Assembly: GCA_016892645.1 (NCBI GenBank)
Contig: JAFEMX010000004.1
Location: 186,001 to 250,000, forward strand
Length of the DNA: 64,000 nt
Direction of reading: 5' to 3'
From: Micrococcaceae bacterium RIT 802
GTDB taxonomy: Bacteria > Actinomycetota > Actinomycetes > Actinomycetales > Micrococcaceae
In this document: one piece after another, positions 9,659 to 18,436 of the stretch
Layout: every line of letters begins with the position of its first letter
Numbering within the stretch: the stretch's first letter is position 1
The notes under the pieces: model-generated
What the model was told of the DNA's origin: nothing
Seen by the model: only the letters and a program-made list of their open reading frames with translations
Databases searched by the model: none
Made by a program: the position numbers and the translations under genes

Positions 9659-10699
9659 CTAGCGGGACAAGGTGAACAACCTTCTGGGCTCGACCAGCGG
9701 CAGGAATATGGTCCTCACTGCCTTGAGCTCGGCAACCATGCAGACGACGATGGCACCGAGGACGAACAAACACGTCGTCAGGGTCGGCTGTCCCAGGGTC
9801 TTCCACTCGGTGGCCCCCACCAGGGTCAGGACCTGCAGGTGCAGCAGGTACGGATACATCGTGTGCTGTCCGGCACCTGCAATCCACCCGCCTGCCACGG
9901 ACGGCGCACCGGGCTTGCCCGGCAGGACCAGCAGGAAGGCGCTGGCGGTGACGACGGCGAGGGCAAGTACGCCCAGTCGCACGAGCATGCCCGCAAGGTT
10001 TCCCTGCTCGAGATCCTCATAGGACGACTTGCCGAGGAACGGATCGCGCCAAAAGTCCTTGCCGAGCAGCAGGACGACGGCGGCAAGGGCGAGGAGGTAA
10101 CCGGCGGCGGCCCAGCGCAGGGAAACGACCTGGCGCCACACCGAGACGTGGTCGACGAGCCAGGGTCCCAGGACGAAAAGCGGCAGGAAGAACAGGATCC
10201 GTGAGATGGACAACCAACTTCCAATGCTCGGGCTCAGCCCGGCCAGCATGGCCAGGACCACCGACAGCGGCACCGCCCAGGGCAGACCCCGGAACCACGG
10301 TCCCAGGAAACGCCACCCCGCCAGGGCCACCAGGAACCAGAGGCCAAACGTCTGGTTGGTGAAGGACCAGCTGGGGTCCTTGCCGTCCAGGAGCCAGTCC
10401 AAGGCAAACGCGACGATTTGGAAGATCACGTAGGGCAACAGCAGTTGCCACCAGATCTTGGCGAGGTTCTTTCCGTTGGCCTCCACCCGCCGGGCTCCCC
10501 ACCCCGCCAAGATGACGAACACGGGGATGTGGAAAATGTAGACGTAGTTGGATATGACGATGGCCAGCCCGCTTTGAGAGCGCATCTGCCCCACCGCGTG
10601 TCCCATGACGACCAGGACGATGGCGATCCATCGGGCCTGGTCGATCCACGTCTGGCGTTCGCCCACGACGGTCTTGCCAGGGCTTGTGGCAGAACTCAC
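9659..10699 (-). CDS. Integral membrane acyltransferase (acyltransferase 3 / fucose 4-O-acetylase-like)
   Basis: This 346-residue protein has about ten hydrophobic segments and an N-terminal WIDQARWIAIVLVVMGHAVG segment. That is the D-x-R…GH pattern of acyltransferase-3 family enzymes, close to the fucose 4-O-acetylase group. Such enzymes move acyl groups from acyl-CoA onto extracytoplasmic sugars or other hydroxyls. I chose GTG 10699 because GAAAGGA lies just upstream. The longer frame from 10816 adds a non-hydrophobic, glycine/proline-rich leader. The acceptor molecule is unknown. It is convergent with smc and divergent from the larger acyltransferase at 10872. Confidence 0.82.
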   Translation of the reverse strand: MSSATSPGKTVVGERQTWIDQARWIAIVLVVMGHAVGQMRSQSGLAIVISNYVYIFHIPVFVILAGWGARRVEANGKNLAKIWWQLLLPYVIFQIVAFALDWLLDGKDPSWSFTNQTFGLWFLVALAGWRFLGPWFRGLPWAVPLSVVLAMLAGLSPSIGSWLSISRILFFLPLFVLGPWLVDHVSVWRQVVSLRWAAAGYLLALAAVVLLLGKDFWRDPFLGKSSYEDLEQGNLAGMLVRLGVLALAVVTASAFLLVLPGKPGAPSVAGGWIAGAGQHTMYPYLLHLQVLTLVGATEWKTLGQPTLTTCLFVLGAIVVCMVAELKAVRTIFLPLVEPRRLFTLSR

Positions 10700-10871
10700 C
10701 TTGATCCTTTCGCCGGTGCTGCCCGCGTATGGGCAGTGGCCAGCATAGCGGTGAAGGCCGCCGGGAACCCCATCGAAGGGCGGCGAGGTGCCGGAGCCAG
10801 ATGTGCCGTGCACCACGGCCGCCCGTTGGGCATGGAGGAGGCGGAGGCGGCCTCGGGGACGTTAGTCTGGG

Positions 10872-12989
10872 GTGTCGCCACGAACGCATCGGCGATGGAG
10901 CAGGGGGGACGAAGAGAGGAAGACAACAATTCGTTCGGAAAGAACTGCGTCACCGTCCAGTCCGGGCTATCGCGCGGATATCCAAGGCCTACGGGCCGTA
11001 GCCGTCACGCTCGTGGTCGTCTACCACCTGCTCCCCAAGACGCTGACGGGTGGCTACATCGGGGTTGATGTCTTCTTCGTGATCTCCGGTTTCCTCATCA
11101 CCGGCCACCTTTTGTCGAAGCCGCCCACGACCCCACGACTCCTTGGCCAATTCTGGGCCCGACGGATCCGGAGGTTGTTGCCGGCCGCGTTCACGGTCAT
11201 CCTGGCGACGTTTTGCATGACGTGGTTCCTGGCACCCGAGAGCCGGTGGCGCAGCGTCTCGTGGGACGGCATCGCCTCGGCCTTCTACTTCCAAAACTGG
11301 CGTTTGGCGGCAAGTTCGACAGACTACCTGGGTGCCGAGGAGGCACCGTCACCACTCCAGCATTTCTGGTCCCTCTCCGTTGAGGAACAGTTCTACCTAG
11401 TTTGGCCGATTCTGATCCTCCTCGTTCTGGCAGTGGCCACTCGAAGACGATGGAAGCCCCGTGCAGCCGTGACGGGGGCGATCTTGGTGGTCACGTCTGC
11501 CTCGTTTGGCTATGGGCTCTTCCTGACGCATTCGGAGCCGGCGGCCGCCTATTTCGTGACAACGACCAGGGTGTGGGAGCTCGGGCTTGGGGCCCTGCTG
11601 GCGTGCGTGGGCCACTTCTGGCACCCCGGGCGTGCCTCCGGCATCATCCTTGCCTGGCTCGGTGTGGGGCTCATCGGCTGGGCAGCCGCGACCTACACGT
11701 CCGGCACGCCGTTCCCCGGCGCGGCCGCAGCCGTCCCCACAGTGGGGGCCGTACTGCTGATATGGGCCGGCAGCACATCGCGGTGGTCGCCTACCGGGAT
11801 ACTCAGCGTCCGTCCGGTGCAGTGGATCGGCGATGCCTCGTATTCGATCTACCTCTGGCATTGGCCGCTGATTGCCCTCGTTCCCTTGGTGGGAAACGGT
11901 CGTCTGGGATGGATCGACGCGATCGTCATCGTTGCGGCAACCCTCGTTCTCTCGGCCTTGACCAAGACATTCGTGGAGGACCGGTTCCGTAACGCACCCC
12001 TGTTGAAGTCCACTCCCCGCAGCTTTGCCATGGGCATCACCTCCATGGGGCTCGTCGGGGCCATCGCCGTTGTCCCCCTTGTCATCGTTGCCCACCAAGG
12101 TGAAGTGTCGCGGACCGAAGTCACTGCCGCCCGAACGTCCACGGACGCCTGCGTGGGGGCGCGCGCCCTGGAACTTCCGAAGTCGGCGTGTCCTGATGTC
12201 CCACGGGACCAGCTGGTCCCCAAACCCGCCGTGGCCGGCGATGACAAGTCCGATATATACTCGGATGGTTGCCTGGAGCATTCCCCCTATGACGGCACGG
12301 CGAAGTGCGTCTACGGCGATGGTTCTCGCGACGTCGCCATCGTCGGAAATTCCCATGCCGCCCAGTGGGTTCCCGCGCTCAGGAAGATCGCGGCCAAGAA
12401 CGATCTGCGGATCACGACGTACGTCGCTGCGTCGTGCGCGCCCATCGACGCCAACCTGGACTTCAGCAAGGAGCGCAGCGATGCCTGCCGTGCCTGGGGA
12501 CAACGGGTCGTTGCCGCCACCACCGGAAAGCAGTACGACTTGGTCATCGCGACCGCCCGCAACGTCCACGGTGTGGCGGGGTCGTCGAAAAAGGATTTCC
12601 AAGCCGATCTTGAAAACGGCTACATGGGCCTGCTCAAGGAGTGGACGGCGGCCAACACCAATGTGCTGGTCCTGCACGACACGCCGTTCCCGGGCGACAC
12701 CATCGACTCGGTCCCGGACTGCCTGGCGAATTCGCGAAAGGACATCGAGGATTGTTCGGGAAGTGCCCAGCAGTGGATTCCCGATGATCCGCTCTATGCG
12801 GCTGCGAAGAAGCTCGGTGGGGACGTGGAAACCGCCGACCTCAATGACCATTTTTGCCGAGAGGACCGATGCTACGGGGCGAACGGTGGGGTAGTGACCT
12901 ACTTCGATAAGTCCCACATGTCCGCGACCTATGCGGCAACGCTGTCCCCGTATCTGGAACCGAAGGTGCTGGGCGCACTCAAGCAGTAG
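10872..12989 (+). CDS. OafA/YrhL-type acyltransferase with C-terminal SGNH domain
   Basis: This 705-residue two-domain protein starts with an acyltransferase-3 membrane domain (residues ~35-400; YRADIQGLRAVAVTLVVVYH, then GGYIGVDVFFVISGFLIT). A periplasmic SGNH hydrolase-like domain follows (GNSHAAQW near residue 495 and the DKSHMS catalytic Asp-His near 680). Enzymes of this layout O-acetylate peptidoglycan, lipopolysaccharide-like or wall polysaccharides. The start is uncertain. GTG 10872 gives an arginine-rich leader before the first helix, and the ribosome site is weak. The 3' end overlaps the convergent MFS gene by 11 bases, which is unusual and would let the two transcripts pair. Confidence 0.9.
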   Translation: MSPRTHRRWSRGDEERKTTIRSERTASPSSPGYRADIQGLRAVAVTLVVVYHLLPKTLTGGYIGVDVFFVISGFLITGHLLSKPPTTPRLLGQFWARRIRRLLPAAFTVILATFCMTWFLAPESRWRSVSWDGIASAFYFQNWRLAASSTDYLGAEEAPSPLQHFWSLSVEEQFYLVWPILILLVLAVATRRRWKPRAAVTGAILVVTSASFGYGLFLTHSEPAAAYFVTTTRVWELGLGALLACVGHFWHPGRASGIILAWLGVGLIGWAAATYTSGTPFPGAAAAVPTVGAVLLIWAGSTSRWSPTGILSVRPVQWIGDASYSIYLWHWPLIALVPLVGNGRLGWIDAIVIVAATLVLSALTKTFVEDRFRNAPLLKSTPRSFAMGITSMGLVGAIAVVPLVIVAHQGEVSRTEVTAARTSTDACVGARALELPKSACPDVPRDQLVPKPAVAGDDKSDIYSDGCLEHSPYDGTAKCVYGDGSRDVAIVGNSHAAQWVPALRKIAAKNDLRITTYVAASCAPIDANLDFSKERSDACRAWGQRVVAATTGKQYDLVIATARNVHGVAGSSKKDFQADLENGYMGLLKEWTAANTNVLVLHDTPFPGDTIDSVPDCLANSRKDIEDCSGSAQQWIPDDPLYAAAKKLGGDVETADLNDHFCREDRCYGANGGVVTYFDKSHMSATYAATLSPYLEPKVLGALKQ

Positions 12990-14193
12990 GCGCACCCAGC
13001 GTCTGCTGCTTGGGGGCCCGGATCCACGCCGCCGCGCCAACCAACCCGATGACACCCGTGATGGCGAAAGCCCAGCCGAAGCCCCACTGGTCGGCGATGA
13101 GCCCGGCAACCACCGGACCGAGGATGGCTCCGCCATCAGTGGCCATCTGGAAGCCTGCCATGACCTTGCCGCCATTGTGATCGCGTCCGATGGTGTCGGC
13201 GACGGCCGCCTGCTGGGCGGGATTCATGAAGCCGATCCCGGCGCCGGCAATGATCGACAGGGCGATGAACAGAACCTCATGGTCGGTCATCCCGATGCCG
13301 GCCATGGCGACCGACCCGATCGTGAGGCCCACCAACACGGGCATGCGCCGGCCATGTTTGTCGGTCACCCTGCCGGCCACCGTCAACGCGACGGCATTGC
13401 CGATCGCGAACAGCCCCAGCGAAAGGCCCGCCAAGGCGGCACCGTCGTCGAATACCTGGGCGGCGAAAAGGGGCACCAGTGCCACGCGCACCCCGAAGTT
13501 GGACCAGCCATTGGCGAAGCCGGAGACCAGCGCGGCCCGGTAGGCCGGGTCCCGGAGTGCCTCGGTGACAAGCATCGCGGGCCGGGAATCGCGCGGGCCG
13601 CGCTTCTTAGACGACCTGACACCCAACAGCGACAAGTAGACGATCCCCGCGGCGACCACCAGTGCGCCGCCGTAGATGAAGAAGGGGAGCCGGTAGCCGA
13701 AGACCGCGAGGAAGCCGCCGACGACGGGACCGACGATGTTCCCGATGAGGAAGGAGCCCGCGTAGTAGCCGGAGATTCGGCCGCGGATCTCCGGTGGGGC
13801 CAGCCGGGCGATCAACGACATCGCGGACACGGTGAACATCGTGGATCCGAGCCCGCCGGCGGCCCGGAAGACCAAGAGCTGGACATAGTCCTGGGCGAAG
13901 CCGCACAGGATGGTCGAGACGGCAACGATCAGCACGCCGCCGACGTACACGGGAGGTTCGCTCAGCGCCGTCGTCAGGCGCCCGCTCACCGGTGCGAAGG
14001 CCAAGCGGGTCAATGCGAAGACGCTGACGATGAATCCGGCGGCGGCGACGCCCACATCGAAACTCTTGGCGAATTGGGGCAGGATCGGGGCGATCAGGCC
14101 GAAGCCGAGGGCGATGACGAAGGCGGCGGCGATCAGGACCTTGATCTCACGGGGGATCGTCGGCGTTTCGGGGGAAGCGGGGAGCGTGGTCAT
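12979..14193 (-). CDS. MFS transporter (drug-resistance-type)
   Basis: This 404-residue membrane protein has 12 predicted hydrophobic segments and a short cytoplasmic N-terminus. The loop between helices 2 and 3 (SVFALTRLAFAPVSGRLT) and the later GRVTDKHGRR segment match the conserved MFS loops. The family exports drugs or small metabolites by proton antiport. The start is ATG 14193. It stands alone between two convergent or divergent neighbours, so context gives no substrate. Its last 11 bases overlap the end of the acyltransferase on the opposite strand. Confidence 0.88.
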   Translation of the reverse strand: MTTLPASPETPTIPREIKVLIAAAFVIALGFGLIAPILPQFAKSFDVGVAAAGFIVSVFALTRLAFAPVSGRLTTALSEPPVYVGGVLIVAVSTILCGFAQDYVQLLVFRAAGGLGSTMFTVSAMSLIARLAPPEIRGRISGYYAGSFLIGNIVGPVVGGFLAVFGYRLPFFIYGGALVVAAGIVYLSLLGVRSSKKRGPRDSRPAMLVTEALRDPAYRAALVSGFANGWSNFGVRVALVPLFAAQVFDDGAALAGLSLGLFAIGNAVALTVAGRVTDKHGRRMPVLVGLTIGSVAMAGIGMTDHEVLFIALSIIAGAGIGFMNPAQQAAVADTIGRDHNGGKVMAGFQMATDGGAILGPVVAGLIADQWGFGWAFAITGVIGLVGAAAWIRAPKQQTLGAPTA

Positions 14194-14228
14194 GAGGGCA
14201 CCAGCTTAGTCTGTGAGAAACTGTTGCC

Positions 14229-15431
14229 GTGCCTACAGAAACCCTCCTGATCATTGCCATTGTCGTCGTCGTTGTCCTGGTCGTCGGCCTCGGGACCGCT
14301 TTCTTCCTCCGCGGACGCAAGACCCCTCCCGGCACGTACACGACCACCCGTGATGCGAACGACCCGGCGGCGGGAGGCGGCGGAACCGACACGCTGACCC
14401 GGCCGGGGGAAGCCCCGGCACAGGACGTCGACGCCGGCGGTTCGCTCGATACGGCTCCGGCTCCCGAGGACACGTTGGGCCGGCAGGATGTCGCTGTGGA
14501 CGTCCCGGCACCCGTGCTGGGTCGCCTGGCCCGGCTGCGGGCCCGCCTGGTCAAGTCCAACAACGCCCTGGGCAAGGGCCTGCTGGCCCTGTTGTCGCAG
14601 GACCAGATCGACGAGGACGTCTGGGACGAGATCGAGGAAACGCTGCTACTCGCCGACCTCGGCAGCGAACCGACCCAGGAACTGGTCGACGCTCTGCGTG
14701 AACGCGTCAAGGTCGAGGGCCATCGGGATCCGGCACAGGTCCGGGCCATGCTCCGCTCCGAACTCATCAAGCTCGTCGACCCGTCGATGGACCGCTCGAT
14801 CGTCTCCGACCGCCAGCCCACCGGTCCGTCCATCGTCATGGTCGTCGGGGTCAATGGTGTCGGCAAGACCACGACCATCGGGAAGATCGCCCGCGTCCTG
14901 GTCGCCGAGGACAAGGACGTGCTGCTCGGGGCGGCCGACACGTTCCGCGCCGCCGCCGCGGAGCAGCTGGCCACGTGGGGTGCCCGCGTCGGTGTTCCCA
15001 CCGTCCGGTCCGAGGTCGACGGGGCCGATCCGGCCTCGGTGGCCTTCGAAGCGGTCAAGGCCGGCATTGACCAGGAGGTCGATGTCGTCATGATCGACAC
15101 GGCCGGCCGCCTGCAGAACAAGGTCGGCCTCATGGACGAACTGGGCAAGATCAAGCGCGTCGTGGAGAAGCAGGCCGCCGTCAACGAGGTCCTGCTCGTG
15201 CTCGACGCCACCACGGGACAGAACGGCCTGAACCAGGCCAAGGTCTTCTCGGAGGTCGTCAACGTCACCGGCATCGTGCTGACGAAGCTCGACGGTACCG
15301 CCAAGGGCGGCATCGTCGTGGCGATCCAGCGTCAGCTCGGCGTTCCGGTCAAGCTCGTGGGCCTGGGCGAGGGACCGGACGATTTGGCACCCTTCGACGC
15401 GGAGGACTTCGTCGACGCCCTGCTTGACTGA
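14229..15431 (+). CDS. ftsY: Signal recognition particle receptor FtsY
   Basis: This 400-residue SRP GTPase receives ribosome-SRP complexes at the membrane for cotranslational insertion. The N-terminus has a single membrane helix (TLLIIAIVVVVVLVVGLG), as usual in actinobacterial FtsY, then a low-complexity acidic linker. The NG domain from about residue 100 carries the P-loop GVNGVGKTT, DTFRAAA, DTAGR and TKLDGTAKGG motifs. The start is GTG 14229. Its partner ffh is encoded 5 kb downstream on the same strand. A hairpin at 15453-15494 probably ends its transcript. Confidence 0.97.
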   Translation: MPTETLLIIAIVVVVVLVVGLGTAFFLRGRKTPPGTYTTTRDANDPAAGGGGTDTLTRPGEAPAQDVDAGGSLDTAPAPEDTLGRQDVAVDVPAPVLGRLARLRARLVKSNNALGKGLLALLSQDQIDEDVWDEIEETLLLADLGSEPTQELVDALRERVKVEGHRDPAQVRAMLRSELIKLVDPSMDRSIVSDRQPTGPSIVMVVGVNGVGKTTTIGKIARVLVAEDKDVLLGAADTFRAAAAEQLATWGARVGVPTVRSEVDGADPASVAFEAVKAGIDQEVDVVMIDTAGRLQNKVGLMDELGKIKRVVEKQAAVNEVLLVLDATTGQNGLNQAKVFSEVVNVTGIVLTKLDGTAKGGIVVAIQRQLGVPVKLVGLGEGPDDLAPFDAEDFVDALLD

Positions 15432-15452
15432 GGAACCCGCCTGGGCCAGCAA

Positions 15453-15494
15453 GTTTCGGGTCCCGATCCACCGACGTGGTTCGGGGCCCGAAAC
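15453..15494 (+). terminator. Hairpin terminator after ftsY
   Basis: A 14 bp stem pairs 15453-15466 with 15481-15494 (one G-T wobble) around a 14-base loop, 21 bases after the ftsY stop. There is no T-run, which is common in high-GC actinobacteria. Confidence 0.55.
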
Positions 15495-15542
15495 ATGTCC
15501 GAAACCTGCGCGGTACCAGCACCTAACCTGGCGGGGCGATTT

Positions 15543-15558
15543 GTAACGCGGCCGAAAC
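15543..15558 (+). promoter_or_regulatory. GlnR-type operator upstream of amtB-glnK
   Basis: The site reads GTAAC, six bases, GAAAC. This fits the a-site/b-site consensus gTnAc-n6-GaAAc of the actinobacterial nitrogen regulator GlnR exactly. A degenerate second pair follows in phase: GCACC at 15565 and TGAAAC at 15576. The site lies about 90 bases before the amtB start, where GlnR activates ammonium transport genes under nitrogen limitation in Streptomyces and relatives. glnR itself is not in the window. The match is seen in sequence, and binding is inferred. Confidence 0.6.
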
Positions 15559-15647
15559 GGCCGCGCACCCTGGCATGAAACACGGACACGGAATTCTTGA
15601 GGCATCGGCGGGACGGACCCGTCGGGATCGCTTCGGGAGGACCCGAG

Positions 15648-16955
15648 ATGGAATTATCTGCCGGCCACGTCTGGATGATGGTCTGCGCGGCCCTGGTGCT
15701 GCTCATGACCCCTGGACTCGCCTTCTTCTACGGCGGCATGACGCGCGCCAAAGCTGTTCTGAACATGATGATGATGAGCTTCGCCGCAGCCGGCATCGTC
15801 GGCGTCGTCTGGGTGCTGTGGGGCTACTCGATGAGCGGAGGTGGCCACGGGATCGCAGGACTGGTCGCCGATCCGTTCACTGCCTTCGGACTGGGTTCCC
15901 TGGTGGGGACACAGGACCTGATCAGCGTTGGATACGGGGCCACGTTCGCGATCATCACGGTGGCGTTGATTTCGGGTGCTGTCGCCGACCGGGCGAAGTT
16001 CAGTGCCTGGCTGACCTTCGCGCCGATCTGGGTCACGCTCGTGTACGTGCCGATCGCCTACTGGGTCTGGGGCGGCGGGCTGCTGGGACCCGAGGGTGCC
16101 ATCGGCTCCTGGGCGGGTGAGGCCATCGACTTCGCCGGCGGCACCGTCGTGCACATCAACGCCGGTGTGGCCGGTCTGGTCCTGGCACTGATCGTCGGCA
16201 AGAGGCGCGGTTTCGGCAAGGACCCGAGCCAGCGTCCGCACAACATCCCCCTGGTCATGATCGGCGCCGCCCTGCTCTGGTTCGGGTGGTTCGGCTTCAA
16301 CGGCGGGGCGGCCGGGAGTGCCGAAGAAGCCGGCCTGATCTGGGTCAACACGTTGGCTGCCCCGGCGGCGGCGATGCTGGCCTGGATTGCCATCGAACGG
16401 ATCCGGGACGGGCACCCCACGTCTTTGGGGGCCGCATCCGGCGTCGTCGCCGGTTTGGTGGCCATCACCCCGGCCTGCGCGAACGTTTCACCGGTGGGGG
16501 CCATTGCCCTGGGATTTGTCGCAGGCGTGGCAGCAGCGCTGGCCGTTGGCCTGAAGTACCGCTGGGGCTACGACGACTCCCTGGACGTCGTCGGCGTGCA
16601 CCTCGTCGCCGGGCTGGTGGGCACCCTGGCATTGGGCTTCCTGGCGCTGCCCGGCGAAGGCACCGCAGGCGGGCTCTTCTACGGAGGCGGCTTGGCCCAA
16701 CTCGGCACCCAGACGGTCGCCGTCGTGGTCTGCATGACCTATACGGCCATCATGACGACGATCATCGGCCTGGCGATCCACAAGACCCTGGGTCTGCGCA
16801 TCAGTGATGAGGCAGAGGAGACCGGAATCGATCTCGCCGAACATGCGGAGACCGGCTATGAGTTCGGCGGACTGGGCACCACGGGGTCCTTCGTGCCCCA
16901 CCCCGCCACCTCCAGCCACCTGCCGCAGCACACCATCGAAGGAGCCCAGTCATGA
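15648..16955 (+). CDS. amtB: Ammonium transporter AmtB
   Basis: This 435-residue membrane channel moves ammonium as NH3 or NH4+ through a trimeric pore. It has about 11 hydrophobic segments, the family motif MTPGLAFFYGGM near residue 20, and the two pore histidines in VVHINAGVAGL and GVHLVAGLVG. I chose ATG 15648, which has GGGAGG 7 bases upstream, and not an ATG 51 bases earlier. Its stop overlaps the glnK start by four bases (ATGA). The operon pattern amtB-glnK lets the PII protein close the channel when nitrogen is plentiful. A GlnR-like site stands upstream. Confidence 0.96.
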   Translation: MELSAGHVWMMVCAALVLLMTPGLAFFYGGMTRAKAVLNMMMMSFAAAGIVGVVWVLWGYSMSGGGHGIAGLVADPFTAFGLGSLVGTQDLISVGYGATFAIITVALISGAVADRAKFSAWLTFAPIWVTLVYVPIAYWVWGGGLLGPEGAIGSWAGEAIDFAGGTVVHINAGVAGLVLALIVGKRRGFGKDPSQRPHNIPLVMIGAALLWFGWFGFNGGAAGSAEEAGLIWVNTLAAPAAAMLAWIAIERIRDGHPTSLGAASGVVAGLVAITPACANVSPVGAIALGFVAGVAAALAVGLKYRWGYDDSLDVVGVHLVAGLVGTLALGFLALPGEGTAGGLFYGGGLAQLGTQTVAVVVCMTYTAIMTTIIGLAIHKTLGLRISDEAEETGIDLAEHAETGYEFGGLGTTGSFVPHPATSSHLPQHTIEGAQS

Positions 16956-17290
16956 AGCTCATCACCGCGATCATCCGACCCGAGAAGATGGGCACAATCC
17001 GCGAGGCCCTGGAAAGCTACGGCGTGCGCGGACTCACGGTCAGCCAGGCCAGCGGATACGGACGCCAGCGCGGACATACCGAGGTCTACCGGGGCGCCGA
17101 ATACACCATCGACCTGCTGCCCAAGGTCCGCGTCGAGGTCCTGGTCGGTGACGAGTGGGCCGACGACGTCGTGGACGTACTCGTGGCCACGGCCAACACC
17201 GGTCGCGCCGGGGACGGCAAGGTCTGGGTCACCGAGGTCCGGGAAGCCGTCAGGGTGCGCACCGGAGAACGCGGGGACGCTGCCGTGTGA
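16952..17290 (+). CDS. glnK: PII nitrogen-regulatory protein GlnK
   Basis: This 112-residue PII signal protein senses 2-oxoglutarate and ATP/ADP and blocks AmtB. The T-loop GHTEVYRGAEYTIDLLPK keeps the tyrosine that is adenylylated in actinobacteria (Tyr51 position). The B-loop TANTGRAGDGKVWV is present. It overlaps amtB by four bases. In Streptomyces and relatives glnD follows glnK. Here it does not, because a hairpin and then an acyltransferase gene come next, so the modifying enzyme must lie elsewhere if it exists. Confidence 0.96.
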   Translation: MKLITAIIRPEKMGTIREALESYGVRGLTVSQASGYGRQRGHTEVYRGAEYTIDLLPKVRVEVLVGDEWADDVVDVLVATANTGRAGDGKVWVTEVREAVRVRTGERGDAAV

Positions 17291-17304
17291 GCCCGCGCTG
17301 GACC

Positions 17305-17347
17305 CGCGGGCCATCGGATCGGCCCATCGCCGATCCGGTGGCCCGCG
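17305..17347 (+). terminator. Hairpin terminator after glnK
   Basis: An 18 bp stem pairs 17305-17322 with 17330-17347 with one wobble and a 7-base loop. It starts 14 bases after the glnK stop. It should end the amtB-glnK transcript before the acyltransferase gene. Confidence 0.6.
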
Positions 17348-17392
17348 TCACTCGATGTGCCACGGCGTCGAACGCATTGCTATCGTGTGCCG

Positions 17393-18424
17393 ATGTCCGA
17401 AACCGCGAGCAAACCGCGCGACCCACGGCTCGATATTGCCAAGGGCGTCTTGATCACCCTGGTCGTGGCAGGCCACCTCCTGGAGGCCATGAACCACTGG
17501 TCGGCGGAAACCGTCCGCCTGCCGTTGACGTTCATCTATGCGTTCCATATGCCGGCCTTCGTGTTCCTGACCGGGATCACGGCCAAGCCGCACGGGATTT
17601 TCCGGCGGATCCGCGCCCTGGTGATCCTTCTCGTGATCTTCCAGCTGGGCTACTTCCTGGCTGCCCGGTGGCTGGACCCCGACGCCACGTTCAGTTGGCA
17701 CACGCCGTACTGGATCCTGTGGTTCCTGCTGGCACTGATCTGGTGGCTGATGCTGACCCCCCTGATCGCCCGGTTCCCCCGCGCCGCCGTCGGGCTCTCC
17801 CTCGCCGTGGCCGTCTCGGCCAGCGCGGTGCCCTGGGTGGGCTATCCGCTCGCCATCGGCCGGACCCTGACCTTCCTTCCCTTCTTCGTCGTCGGCTTCC
17901 TCTACGGCAAGACCATCCTGGCCTGGTGTGGCAAGGCCCGGGGGGCCCTGCGGGGCTGGACGGTCGCCGTTGCACTGGTCCTTCCCGCGCTGCTCTACGC
18001 AATGCACGTGGACAACGGCTGGTTGTACGGCAGCATGAGCGCGTCCGACTTGGACGAAGGGACGACGCCGGGGCTGCTGACGCGGGCGGCGTTGATGCTG
18101 GTGGCCGCGCTGGTCACCGCCGGCTTTCTGATGGTGCTTCCGAAGTCCCCGGGCATTCCCTGGGCCGTCGTTGGACAACGCAGCCTCGCGGTATTCCTCT
18201 TCCACGGTGTCCTGGTCAAGGCGGTCAACCCGTACCTGCCGCAGATCCTCGCCGAGAACAACGTGATGTCACTGGTCCTCGTGGCCGTGGTGACCGCGGG
18301 AACCGTTGCGCTGACGTCGTGGCAACCGATCAACGAGGCGGTCCGCAGGATCGGTGCGCCAGCACCCCGGCCCGCTGCCCCAGAACGTCCGGCAGACGTC
18401 CGGGAGAAGCAGCTAAGTCGCTAA
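17393..18424 (+). CDS. Integral membrane acyltransferase (acyltransferase 3 family)
   Basis: This 343-residue protein starts with a short polar leader and then LDIAKGVLITLVVAGHLLE, the acyltransferase-3 hallmark with its conserved His. About ten hydrophobic segments follow, including a short IYAFHMPAFVFLTG helix. It resembles the smaller acyltransferase at 9659-10699 in size and layout more than the SGNH type. I chose ATG 17393 (MSETASKPRDPRLD). The longer frame begins 36 bases upstream. The acceptor is unknown. It lies 12 bases from the convergent end of the G6PDH gene. Confidence 0.8.
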   Translation: MSETASKPRDPRLDIAKGVLITLVVAGHLLEAMNHWSAETVRLPLTFIYAFHMPAFVFLTGITAKPHGIFRRIRALVILLVIFQLGYFLAARWLDPDATFSWHTPYWILWFLLALIWWLMLTPLIARFPRAAVGLSLAVAVSASAVPWVGYPLAIGRTLTFLPFFVVGFLYGKTILAWCGKARGALRGWTVAVALVLPALLYAMHVDNGWLYGSMSASDLDEGTTPGLLTRAALMLVAALVTAGFLMVLPKSPGIPWAVVGQRSLAVFLFHGVLVKAVNPYLPQILAENNVMSLVLVAVVTAGTVALTSWQPINEAVRRIGAPAPRPAAPERPADVREKQLSR

Positions 18425-18436
18425 GCTGCTGAGCCG

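Noticed and set aside
15597-15647. Earlier ATG for amtB adding 17 residues
   Set aside because: The internal ATG at 15648 has a perfect GGGAGG and gives the standard AmtB N-terminus. The upstream part would cover the leader.
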